9,900 nt of DNA from DATIXD01 sp035518875 (GTDB lineage Bacteria > Pseudomonadota > Gammaproteobacteria > Methylococcales > Methylococcaceae), in the NCBI GenBank assembly GCA_035518875.1, contig DATIXD010000181.1, positions 1 through 9,900 of the forward strand, written 5' to 3'. The position numbers and the translations under genes are program-made. The notes under the pieces were generated by a model. The model was not told the DNA's origin, ran no database searches, and saw nothing but the letters and a program-made list of their open reading frames with translations. Positions 1-6,806 of the stretch are shown one piece after another; within the stretch, counting starts at the first letter, position 1; each line of letters begins with the position of its first letter.

Positions 1-3000
1 GTGACGGGGCGCTGTTGGCCGATGCGGTGGGCGCGGTCTGAGGCCTGATCTTCGACGGCCGGGTTCCACCAGGGATCCATGTGGATGACGTAGTCCGCCG
101 CTGTGAGGTTCAGGCCGACCCCGCCGGCTTTCAGGCTGATGAGAAACACCTCGCCCTGTCCTGCCTGAAAGGCGTCCACCCGCTTTTTACGTTCCGCAGG
201 CGGGGTTTGGCCGTCCAGGTATTGGTAGGCAATGGCCTTTTCGTCCAGATACGCGCGAATGAGGCTCAGGTGGTCGACGAACTGACTGAACACCAAGGTC
301 TTGTGGCGATTATCCAGGAGCTCTTCCAAAACTTCGCCGAACAGCGCCAGCTTGCTGCTGGAAACACCCAGATCAGGCGCCACCAATTGCGCATTGCAGC
401 AGGCCCGGCGCAGCTTGGTGATCGCGGCCAATACCTTGAAGCGTTTGTCTTCTTGGGGCCCCTGGGTCTCGCTCAACTCGCTCAACAGTTTGCGTCGCAA
501 GGCTTCGTAAAATAGGGCCTCCTGCTCGCTGAGCTCGACTTGCAGCTCGATCTCGGTGCGCGGCGGCAGTTCGTCCAGCACCTGGGCCTTGGTTCGCCGC
601 AAGATGAAAGGCTGGATCATGCGTTTCAGGCGCTGGCGTACCTCACGATCCTGGTTGCGCTCGATGGGTCCGGCGAAGCGGCGGTTGAAGCTTTCCAGGG
701 AACCCAGCAGGCCCGGATTGATGAACCGGAACAGATTCCACAACTCGCCCAGATGGTTTTCCACCGGCGTGCCGGTGGTGATGATCTTGAACCGGCCCTG
801 CAGGGCCATGGCCTGCTGGGAACGCTTGGTCGCCGGGTTCTTGATGAGTTGCGCCTCGTCCAGCACGATGGTTTGCCAGGCGGGGGCGGCCAGAAGCTCG
901 CCAACGGACTCCTGCTGCAACAAGGCATAACTACAAACCAGAAGGTCCATCGGGCGCAGGCTCTCGATCAGCTTTTGCCGATCGCCGCCCCCAAGGATTT
1001 GAACGTTGAGGGTCGGCGCGAACCGTTGGGCCTCACTCTGCCAGTTCATGCAAACCGAGGTTGGCGCAACCACCAGGGTCGGTCCCTCGGCGGCCCGGCT
1101 CAGGATCAGGGCCAAGGCTTGCAGGGTCTTCCCCAGCCCCATGTCGTCAGCCAGGCACGCGCCCACGCCCCAGGCGGCCAGCCGCGAAAGCCACTCGAAG
1201 CCGTCGCGCTGATAATCGCGAAGCTCCGCCTGCAGAGTGGACGGCAGCTTCGGCTGAACCTGCTCGGCCTGACGCAGCCGCTCCAGTTGCGCCCGCCAGG
1301 CGGAATCGCCCTTGAACTCGCCCACTTCCTCGGCGATTTCATCCATGACCGGCAAGGCCAGCGCATGGAGGCGCTGATCCTTGCCGTGTTTTTCGGAGTA
1401 AGCGCGCAGATCGTCCAGACGCTTCTTGAACGCCTCGGTCAAAGCCAAAAAGCGGCCTTCATCGAGGCGGATGAACTTGCCCTTGGCGCCTTCCGTCAAT
1501 TCGAGCAGGCGCTGCATGTTCAGCACCTGGCCGTCATCCAGCTTGAGTTCGCCGCTGATGCTGAACCAGTCGCGCTGCTGCTTGATCTTGATGCTGAACT
1601 GACTCAAACCGGCCTGCCCCAGCACCTTGAGTTTTTCGCCCTGCGGCCATTCGACCTGGGCCTTGTCGCCCGCCTCATGCAGTTCCAATAAGAATTCCAG
1701 ACTGCTCTCGGCATCCCCCAACAGCCATTGAAAAGCTGCTACCTCTTCCGCTTGATTAGCGAGACTGGGGCAAAGAGCGATGAGCTCGTTCGCCTGTTTG
1801 CGCTCGAGCTTGAGATCGCGCCGGGTTTGCAGGCGCTTGCCGCCGATTTCCGCGATCAAGCTGGCGCCGCCGGAACCGGGGACGTAATAAGAACCCTGGT
1901 CGCCGAAGGGGCGGATCAGGATGGCGACGCGCAAGCCTTCTCCTTCCGGAATCAGCTGCACATGGGGACGGGCGTCGGCCTCGACCGTCTCGGCGGCGGC
2001 AAGCTCTCCGCCGCCGATATCGGAATGGATGGTCACCAGGGCGGACACCGAACCCAGGCTGGCGAGAATACGCTCCTGGGCGGATGCCGGAGCCTCGATT
2101 CCCTTGCCGATGATTTGCGCGAGGCGATGGTGCTCCGGTTTGAGTTCGACAATTTTGAGACGGGTCAGACCATCTTCGGCCAACACCACGCTCTCCTCCT
2201 CATCGCACAGCGGCCAGAACTCGATCCTGACCTGCCCGCCCTTGGCCTTTTTCCTGACCCGCAGTTCCGGCTCGGCGGCGACCAGTTCCACGGCGACGCC
2301 GCTATCCTTCCAGGACACGGTGGGCGCACCCACCATCGCCAGCCAACCCCGGTTGGACAGGGAATAGCCACCGGTGTACCGGTCGGGGGCGATATGCGCG
2401 GCCACGCGGCGATCCTGCTCGGAAAAATAGGCCGCCGATTCCGCCATTTCGGAGACCTTCTTCATCGACAAGGTTTTGCCCTTGTTCCAGCCGCCGCTGG
2501 CATTGCGTTTCTGTTCCCGCGCCTCCAACGCGAACCCCAGATACGATCCGCGCTCGCGCGACAGCAACCAGGCTAGACGATATTCCCCTGTTTCGTCCTT
2601 GCCCGCAGTCGACCCACGTACCACCGTATTTTTGATGGCGTTCAGGGCACGTTCCCAGGGCTCTTCGTAATGGCTACGACTGACCAGAAGCCTGATACCC
2701 TTGGCTTGTTCGAAAGCCTCGGCCGCGCTTTTCATATCGCTCTGCTTGGGATCGATACGAGCGATGAGCGCTGCCAGCTCCGCCGCCAGCCAGCCGTATC
2801 CGCAATACGCGGCCTGTTGCTGATAAGCCTTCGCCTGCGACAGATAGTGGGATAATTGCGCGGCCGATCCGTATTGGTGGAGCAGCCACAAGGCGATCCA
2901 GAAAGGCCAAGGCCCCATGAGGCCGGTTCGCGAGATTTGCGCCAGGAGCGTGTTCAATTGTTCCAGGGCGCCGGGCTGATTGCGCTCCAGCGGCGGAACG

Positions 3001-4061
3001 AACTCAAGCAGCAGGTAAACGGAGCTAAAGGGATGACCTTCGGGAATCGTTTCCAGCAGTTTTTGGGCCTCTTCCAGATCGCCCGTTTGGTTGCGCTGGA
3101 ACAGACCCAGCACGAAGAAAAATCCCACGACACCCGGAAAGAAAACCTTGCGCCTGCCCTGCTCCTTGCGCAACAGGCTCAGTCCTTCCCGATAATGCCG
3201 CAGGGCGTTGTCCTGATCCCCTTCCAGCAGTAAGAGCAATCCCCGATAGGCACGCTCCCGGTAACCGACCCGACAGCGGGACAGCGCGGACTGAGCGGCC
3301 TGCATTTCGCCCCTGAAAATCGAGATCAGGACCATACAGAGTTGCCAGTCTTCCGGTACGAGCGTGGCTGGCTCCTCGCATGCTTCGCGCAATAGATCGA
3401 AGGCCGCTGCATCCAACCCCCAGCCCCCCGCCTGCTGCAACAGGATCAAAGGCAGGGCGGGTTCTCTGATTTTCGCAGGCAGGCGCACGAACCATTCACG
3501 CTCGAAGGGATTGTCGCAAACCATCGCGTAAATCGGCGCGGGATCTGGCCAGCGTTGCGGCAGACCGTTCCAGTATGAATACTTCAGCCGTTCCAGCATC
3601 CCGAACAAACGCTCGATGTAACGCTCGTCCGCCCGGTAAATGCCGATGCGCGCTTCCCGGATCAGTTCATCGTCGTCGCGAAACTGGATGTCGTCCTTGG
3701 CGGTCTTCAGATAGCCCATCTGCAAGGGCGCGGCGAGACGCACCAGATCGACATAGGTTTCGAAAGCGCCGCTTGCGACGAGTTCGCGCGTAACCAATTC
3801 GACGATAAGCCTGTTGCACCTTAGCCGCTGACCGCTCCAGGTTTTCTCGACTTCGATCAGACCATTGCGCTGCAGCACCTCCAGCTTGATTTTGGCTGCC
3901 TCGCCCGTGCCCAGGATCTTGCGCAAGGGCGTCGTGATCTGCGATTTGTTGAGCCCGCCCCAAGCGACCGCCAACAGATTGACTGCGGCCTGCTCCATCG
4001 CCGAACATTGGTGATAACGCTCGAGCAGTTGACCGCGTTCTTCCTCGACCGAAGCAGACAT
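1..4061 (-). CDS. SNF2-family DEAD/DEAH-box ATPase (helicase-like), C-terminus cut by window edge
   Basis: The frame is open without a stop from an ATG at 4061 to base 1, giving 1353 complete codons. The C-terminal third is a complete SNF2 double-stranded DNA translocase core. A Q-motif-like YQRDGFEWL lies near residue 950, and Walker A (DDMGLGKT) has its Lys at 978. Motif Ia (LVVAPTSVCMNW) spans about 996-1007, and the DEAQ box is at 1068-1071. Motif III (TTGTPVEN) is near 1095-1102. The motif V/VI block follows, including GGVGLNLTAADYVIHMDPWW and HRIGQ, whose arginine is residue 1346. Probably only a few dozen residues are missing. Residues about 1-110 look like a winged-helix-type start, about 150-480 are helical and faintly TPR-like, and about 500-930 resemble the region preceding the motor in bacterial SNF2 proteins. 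I see no SWIM zinc finger. These proteins couple ATP hydrolysis to moving along DNA and remodelling protein-DNA complexes; the target here is unknown. The gene starts 19 bases after prfC ends, so cotranscription is likely. The Shine-Dalgarno is weak (AGAG about 12 bases upstream). Confidence 0.93.
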   Translation of the reverse strand, partial: MSASVEEERGQLLERYHQCSAMEQAAVNLLAVAWGGLNKSQITTPLRKILGTGEAAKIKLEVLQRNGLIEVEKTWSGQRLRCNRLIVELVTRELVASGAFETYVDLVRLAAPLQMGYLKTAKDDIQFRDDDELIREARIGIYRADERYIERLFGMLERLKYSYWNGLPQRWPDPAPIYAMVCDNPFEREWFVRLPAKIREPALPLILLQQAGGWGLDAAAFDLLREACEEPATLVPEDWQLCMVLISIFRGEMQAAQSALSRCRVGYRERAYRGLLLLLEGDQDNALRHYREGLSLLRKEQGRRKVFFPGVVGFFFVLGLFQRNQTGDLEEAQKLLETIPEGHPFSSVYLLLEFVPPLERNQPGALEQLNTLLAQISRTGLMGPWPFWIALWLLHQYGSAAQLSHYLSQAKAYQQQAAYCGYGWLAAELAALIARIDPKQSDMKSAAEAFEQAKGIRLLVSRSHYEEPWERALNAIKNTVVRGSTAGKDETGEYRLAWLLSRERGSYLGFALEAREQKRNASGGWNKGKTLSMKKVSEMAESAAYFSEQDRRVAAHIAPDRYTGGYSLSNRGWLAMVGAPTVSWKDSGVAVELVAAEPELRVRKKAKGGQVRIEFWPLCDEEESVVLAEDGLTRLKIVELKPEHHRLAQIIGKGIEAPASAQERILASLGSVSALVTIHSDIGGGELAAAETVEADARPHVQLIPEGEGLRVAILIRPFGDQGSYYVPGSGGASLIAEIGGKRLQTRRDLKLERKQANELIALCPSLANQAEEVAAFQWLLGDAESSLEFLLELHEAGDKAQVEWPQGEKLKVLGQAGLSQFSIKIKQQRDWFSISGELKLDDGQVLNMQRLLELTEGAKGKFIRLDEGRFLALTEAFKKRLDDLRAYSEKHGKDQRLHALALPVMDEIAEEVGEFKGDSAWRAQLERLRQAEQVQPKLPSTLQAELRDYQRDGFEWLSRLAAWGVGACLADDMGLGKTLQALALILSRAAEGPTLVVAPTSVCMNWQSEAQRFAPTLNVQILGGGDRQKLIESLRPMDLLVCSYALLQQESVGELLAAPAWQTIVLDEAQLIKNPATKRSQQAMALQGRFKIITTGTPVENHLGELWNLFRFINPGLLGSLESFNRRFAGPIERNQDREVRQRLKRMIQPFILRRTKAQVLDELPPRTEIELQVELSEQEALFYEALRRKLLSELSETQGPQEDKRFKVLAAITKLRRACCNAQLVAPDLGVSSSKLALFGEVLEELLDNRHKTLVFSQFVDHLSLIRAYLDEKAIAYQYLDGQTPPAERKKRVDAFQAGQGEVFLISLKAGGVGLNLTAADYVIHMDPWWNPAVEDQASDRAHRIGQQRPV

Positions 4062-4080
4062 GGACTGAACTCTAACGGCC

Positions 4081-5661
4081 TTACAGTTCCCGCGTCGCGC
4101 TGAAACGGATGCCCGGCCAGCGCTCCTCGGTCAGAGCCAGATTGACGCGGCTGGAGGCCAGATACACCAGATAACCGTTGCCATCCTCGGCCAGGTTGTC
4201 GAAAGCCTTCTTCCTGAACTCATCCAGCTTTTTGGAATCGTCGCAGTTCACCCAGCGGGCGGTGGTGACGGGTACGTTGTCATAGACACATTCGACATTG
4301 TATTCCGACTTGAGCCGGAAGGCGGTCACGTCGAACTGGAGGATGCCTACCGCGCCCAGGATCAGGTCGTTGTTTTTCAGGGGCTTGAACAGCTGGGTCG
4401 CGCCCTCCTCGGTCAATTGCTGCAAGCCTTTTTGCAGGGCTTTGGCACGCAGGGGGTCCTTGAGCACGACGCGGCGAAAGAGTTCCGGTGCGAAATAGGG
4501 CACGCCTCCATATTTAAGAATTTCGCCCTGGCTGAAGGTGTCGCCGACCTGGATGGTGCCGTGGTTGTGCAGACCGATGATGTCGCCGGCGTAGGCTTCC
4601 TCCACGTTTCTGCGGCTATCGGCCTGGAAGGTGATGGCATTGGCGATCTGCACCTGTTTACCGATGCGGACGTGGTACATCTTCATGCCCTTTTCGTACT
4701 TGCCGGAGCAGATGCGCAGGAAGGCGATGCGGTCACGGTGGGCCGGGTCCATATTTGCCTGAATCTTGAAGATGAAACCGGTGAACTTTTCTTCCTCCGA
4801 ATCGACCCTGCGCTCGGTGGCTTGGCGCGGCTTGGGTTTGGGCGCGAAATCGGCAAAGGCGTCCAAGAGTTCCAAAACGCCGAAGTTGTTGATGGCCGAG
4901 CCGAAGAACACCGGCGTCTGTTTGCCGGCCAAATAAGCATCGAGGTTGAATTCGTGGCTGGCGCCCTTGACCAGTTCAATCTCGGTGCGCAGCTCCTTCG
5001 CCTGATCGCCCAACACCTCGTCCAGCTTGGGATTGTTGAGCCCCTCGATGACCTCACCCTTGACGATCTTGTCGCCATGGGAAGGACTGAACAGATGCAC
5101 TGAATCCTCGATCAGGTTGTAAACACCCTTGAACCGCTTACCCATGCCGATGGGCCAGGTCATGGGCGCGCACTGGATCTTCAGGACGCTCTCGATCTCG
5201 TCCAACAGTTCGATCGGTTCGCGCCCCTCGCGGTCCAGCTTGTTGATGAACGTCAGGATAGGTGTGTCGCGCAGGCGGCAGACCTCCATCAGCTTGATGG
5301 TGCGCTCTTCGACGCCCTTGGCGCTGTCGATCACCATCAGGGCCGAATCGACGGCGGTGAGGGTGCGGTAGGTGTCTTCGGAAAAATCCTCGTGCCCCGG
5401 GGTGTCGAGCAGATTCAGGATGCAGTCCTTGTGCTCGAACTGCATGACCGAGGTGGTGACGGAAATGCCGCGCTGCTTTTCCATTTCCATCCAGTCCGAA
5501 GTCGCGTGGCGAGCGGCTTTGCGGCTCTTGACCGAGCCCGCCAGCTGGATGGCGCCGCCGAACAGCAGCAGCTTCTCGGTGAGGGTCGTTTTACCGGCGT
5601 CGGGGTGGGAAATGATGGCGAAGGTGCGCCGGCGGTTCAACTCGGTGAGCAATTCGGACAT
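4081..5661 (-). CDS. prfC: Peptide chain release factor 3 (RF3)
   Basis: RF3 is a translational GTPase that recycles RF1/RF2 from the ribosome after peptide release. The product is 526 residues, close to the roughly 529 of the E. coli protein. The GTP-binding motifs are intact: G1 SHPDAGKT at 18-25, the G2 region RGISVTTS at 64-71, G3 DTPGH at 86-90 and G4 NKLD at 140-143. Domain II and the C-terminal RF3 domain follow to a normal end. The SHPDAGKT and RGISVTTS signatures separate RF3 from EF-G and other translational GTPases. The ATG at 5661 gives the family's usual N-terminus (MSELLTELNRRRTFAIISH). No clear Shine-Dalgarno precedes it; the leader just upstream reads GCAAACGATCC. A consensus -10 box lies about 25 bases upstream, so the leader is very short. 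The SNF2 gene follows after 19 bases and is probably in the same transcript. Confidence 0.98.
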   Translation of the reverse strand: MSELLTELNRRRTFAIISHPDAGKTTLTEKLLLFGGAIQLAGSVKSRKAARHATSDWMEMEKQRGISVTTSVMQFEHKDCILNLLDTPGHEDFSEDTYRTLTAVDSALMVIDSAKGVEERTIKLMEVCRLRDTPILTFINKLDREGREPIELLDEIESVLKIQCAPMTWPIGMGKRFKGVYNLIEDSVHLFSPSHGDKIVKGEVIEGLNNPKLDEVLGDQAKELRTEIELVKGASHEFNLDAYLAGKQTPVFFGSAINNFGVLELLDAFADFAPKPKPRQATERRVDSEEEKFTGFIFKIQANMDPAHRDRIAFLRICSGKYEKGMKMYHVRIGKQVQIANAITFQADSRRNVEEAYAGDIIGLHNHGTIQVGDTFSQGEILKYGGVPYFAPELFRRVVLKDPLRAKALQKGLQQLTEEGATQLFKPLKNNDLILGAVGILQFDVTAFRLKSEYNVECVYDNVPVTTARWVNCDDSKKLDEFRKKAFDNLAEDGNGYLVYLASSRVNLALTEERWPGIRFSATREL

Positions 5662-5669
5662 GGATCGTT

Positions 5670-5710
5670 TGCAAGCAAAGTAAACATTATACCGCGTCCA
5701 CTCGCTTGCA
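5670..5710. repeat. 7-bp inverted repeat flanking the prfC -10 box
   Basis: TGCAAGC at 5670-5676 is matched by its reverse complement GCTTGCA at 5704-5710. The arms are 27 bases apart and the TATAAT box lies between them. Such an arrangement could be an operator or could arise by chance. Only one pair is seen and no regulator gene is nearby. Confidence 0.3.
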
Positions 5711-5714
5711 GTTG
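5686..5714 (-). promoter_or_regulatory. Candidate sigma-70 promoter of prfC and the SNF2 gene
   Basis: Read on the minus strand, a perfect TATAAT lies at 5691-5686. With a 17-base spacer the -35 position is CAACTG (5714-5709), which is poor; TTCAAC, two bases further out, is an alternative. Transcription would start near 5679 and leave a leader of about 18 bases before the prfC ATG. The -10 is convincing and the -35 is weak. A 7-base inverted repeat flanks the -10. Confidence 0.6.
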
Positions 5715-5744
5715 AACCTATGTACAGTTTTGCAATCTTAGAGG

Positions 5745-5835
5745 AGGAACAAATTCCCGGCCGGCTCGAGACAGAATCTTTCGCCCAGAACCGGGAAAAA
5801 AGGCTGCGCCATGGGGTAAGAGGGGACAGGGGGTT
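5745..5835. repeat. Possible dispersed intergenic repeat
   Basis: This non-coding stretch lies between the stop of the entericidin-like gene and the prfC promoter. Its minus strand begins with a pyrimidine-rich run (CCCCCTGTCCCCTCTTACCC). Read conceptually, it gives the phrase LTPCPLLPHG, which resembles peptides often produced by spurious translation of dispersed intergenic repeats in GC-rich proteobacteria. It also contains an inverted repeat, TTCCCGG at 5754-5760 with CCGGGAA at 5791-5797, and the palindrome CCGGCCGG at 5757-5764. No second copy occurs in this window, so the repeat status is inferred from resemblance. It could act as the 3' end of the lipoprotein transcript, but I see no classical terminator with a U-run there. 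Confidence 0.35.
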
Positions 5836-5971
5836 AGCGGTGCCTTTCTCCCGCCTCTTCCATGCGCTTGCCTACCTGCTGCACATCCTTGCCGAGACCG
5901 GACCACATATTGCAACCCGACAGGAACCATATCGACAGAACGACCAAAATGATTGAAACGGGATTTTTCAC
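5834..5971 (-). CDS. Entericidin-like small lipoprotein, 45 aa
   Basis: This short gene encodes a hydrophobic signal peptide ending in the lipobox LSGC, with the lipidated Cys at residue 20. The mature peptide of 26 residues begins CNMWSGLGKDVQQVGKR and ends in a charged tail. The GCNxxxGxGKDVxxxG pattern and the size match the entericidin A/B family, small membrane-anchored lipoproteins known from the E. coli ecnA/ecnB antidote-toxin pair. The GTG at 5971 is chosen because GGAG sits six bases upstream; the frame runs open to an ATG at 6031, but that ATG overlaps the candidate -35 box. Lipid attachment and signal peptidase II cleavage are expected. It is a single copy with no second entericidin alongside. 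Whether it acts as a toxin, an antidote or an envelope stress protein cannot be read from the sequence. It is transcribed towards prfC but probably independently. Confidence 0.85.
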   Translation of the reverse strand: MKNPVSIILVVLSIWFLSGCNMWSGLGKDVQQVGKRMEEAGERHR

Positions 5972-5976
5972 AACGT

Positions 5977-5982
5977 TCTCCG
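5977..5982 (-). promoter_or_regulatory. Shine-Dalgarno that fixes the GTG start of the entericidin-like gene
   Basis: On the minus strand the sequence reads CGGAGA. Its GGAG core is separated by six bases (AACGTT) from the GTG at 5971. This is the best ribosome binding site in the intergenic island, and it favours the 45-residue product over the 65-residue reading from the upstream ATG. Confidence 0.75.
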
Positions 5983-6003
5983 CAACTTTTCGAGGACCCA
6001 AAC

Positions 6004-6031
6004 AATATATCGGCTGGGCGTATTTTTTCAA
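6004..6031 (-). promoter_or_regulatory. Candidate promoter of the entericidin-like gene
   Basis: On the minus strand TTGAAA (6031-6026) and TATATT (6009-6004) are separated by 16 bases, each one or two mismatches from the sigma-70 consensus. Transcription would start near 5997, giving a leader of about 25 bases that contains the Shine-Dalgarno. The promoter overlaps the alternative ATG at 6031, which argues against that start. Confidence 0.6.
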
Positions 6032-6249
6032 TCCGCGAACCGGAAAGGATCACCACCACAGAGGTCATAAACACCGTTGCAAAGCGGTCTATACATTTTC
6101 CGGCGGCTGCCGCACAATTCGCCTCGACAATCAGCCCAAAATCCGCTCGCCCTGACCGACGACCCCGTTCAAGTCCCGCTACGATTGCCATCAAGCAAGC
6201 CGCCATCCTCAACGGCGCGAACATAATTACGACTATCCAGAGAAACAAC

Positions 6250-6702
6250 ATGCTAAAACGACTGTCAAACCTCCCCAAGAAGTATTCGATTCCGTTATTG
6301 ATATTCGCCGTCATCGGACTGTACGCCCTCCAGATCAAGGTCATCACCCCCTTGGTCATGAAAGTGGTCCAGTCCGATCTCTTTTTCGAAAAGGAGGATG
6401 AGGAAGAGCAACTGGGCAAGATTAACAACGAGCGCGCCAGCTTCGCCTTCGTGCAATGCAAGAACGCCATGAAGGAAGAAAATCACGCCCCCGAAAACGC
6501 ACAGTTCGCCGACGCCGATTACGAAGCCTGGGCGCTGGGCGGCAGGACCTATCTGGTCCGCTCCCACCTCATAATGACGAACGAGGACCAGGGGGCGGTC
6601 GACAAGAAGTACGCATGCAAGATCAAGTTCAGCGGGGGCGACGTCACCGATTCCAACAACTGGTCCGTTCTCGGCGTCGATTTCAACCCTTCAACGGACT
6701 AG
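6250..6702 (+). CDS. Small membrane-anchored protein of unknown function with a two-cysteine domain, 150 aa
   Basis: This is the only plus-strand gene in the window. Residues 1-11 are short and basic (MLKRLSNLPKK), and about 13-29 form one hydrophobic segment. A Lys/Glu-rich linker (EKEDEEEQ) follows near 47-54. A compact domain of about 85 residues then begins near FAFVQCKNAMKEE (Cys70), continues through DYEAWALGGRTYLVRS (90-105) and KKYACKIKFSGGD (Cys123), and ends NNWSVLGVDF. From the basic N-terminus the domain should face the periplasm, where Cys70 and Cys123 could form a disulfide. I recognise the general pattern as a recurrent uncharacterised domain of small gammaproteobacterial proteins and cannot name a function. 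The frame is open back to 5953, but I choose the ATG at 6250 because the basic-hydrophobic anchor starts immediately after it; the Shine-Dalgarno is weak (AGAGA). It is divergent from the entericidin-like gene and convergent with nadD. The 5972-6249 gap contains no clear promoter for it; CATAAT at 6222-6227 is the only -10-like box and lacks a good -35. Confidence 0.85.
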   Translation: MLKRLSNLPKKYSIPLLIFAVIGLYALQIKVITPLVMKVVQSDLFFEKEDEEEQLGKINNERASFAFVQCKNAMKEENHAPENAQFADADYEAWALGGRTYLVRSHLIMTNEDQGAVDKKYACKIKFSGGDVTDSNNWSVLGVDFNPSTD

Positions 6703-6772
6703 GCTAAGGTCAACAAGCGCAAGCGCGGACGAAGAAGCCGGTCATGGTCGTATCGACCGTTGAAGCAGTGTA

Positions 6773-6792
6773 GGGCGGCCTTCGGGCCACCC
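6773..6792. terminator. GC-rich hairpin between convergent genes, possible bidirectional terminator
   Basis: On the plus strand GGGCGGCC (6773-6780), a TTCG loop and GGCCACCC (6785-6792) form an 8-bp stem with one C-A mismatch. On the minus strand that mismatch becomes a G-U wobble, so the nadD-side transcript has the better stem. It lies 14 bases beyond the nadD stop and about 70 beyond the plus-strand gene's stop. Neither side has a clear U-run, so an RNA 3' stabilising element or a dispersed repeat is as likely as a true intrinsic terminator. A smaller hairpin, GGTCG-TAT-CGACC, sits at 6746-6758. Confidence 0.4.
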
Positions 6793-6806
6793 CTCATCAA
6801 CGCGCC

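Noticed and set aside
540..2576. Long plus-strand reading frames (540-1691 and 1728-2576) opposite the SNF2 gene
   Set aside because: They are antisense shadows of a frame with intact SNF2 motifs. Their translations are Gln/Leu/Ala-rich with no recognisable domain, which is typical of GC-rich antisense frames.
3025..3495. Minus-strand 156-codon frame inside the SNF2 gene
   Set aside because: It lies in another frame of the same strand under the helical N-terminal region. The SNF2 frame is continuous through it without a stop.
4417..5103. 228-codon plus-strand frame opposite prfC
   Set aside because: It is the antisense shadow of highly conserved RF3 sequence.
5953..6249. N-terminal extension of the plus-strand gene
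   Set aside because: The frame is open, but it would place about 99 low-complexity residues before a clean basic-hydrophobic anchor, and it overlaps the promoter and coding region of the entericidin-like gene.
5718..6470. 250-codon minus-strand frame spanning the intergenic island
   Set aside because: It overlaps the plus-strand gene antisense and the entericidin-like gene in a different frame. Its translation is patchwork, including the repeat-like LTPCPLLPHG. A hydrophobic stretch starting near 6251 (MLFLWIVV) looked like a possible small membrane protein, but its GGAGG is about 18 bases away and it shares the CATG with the plus-strand start.
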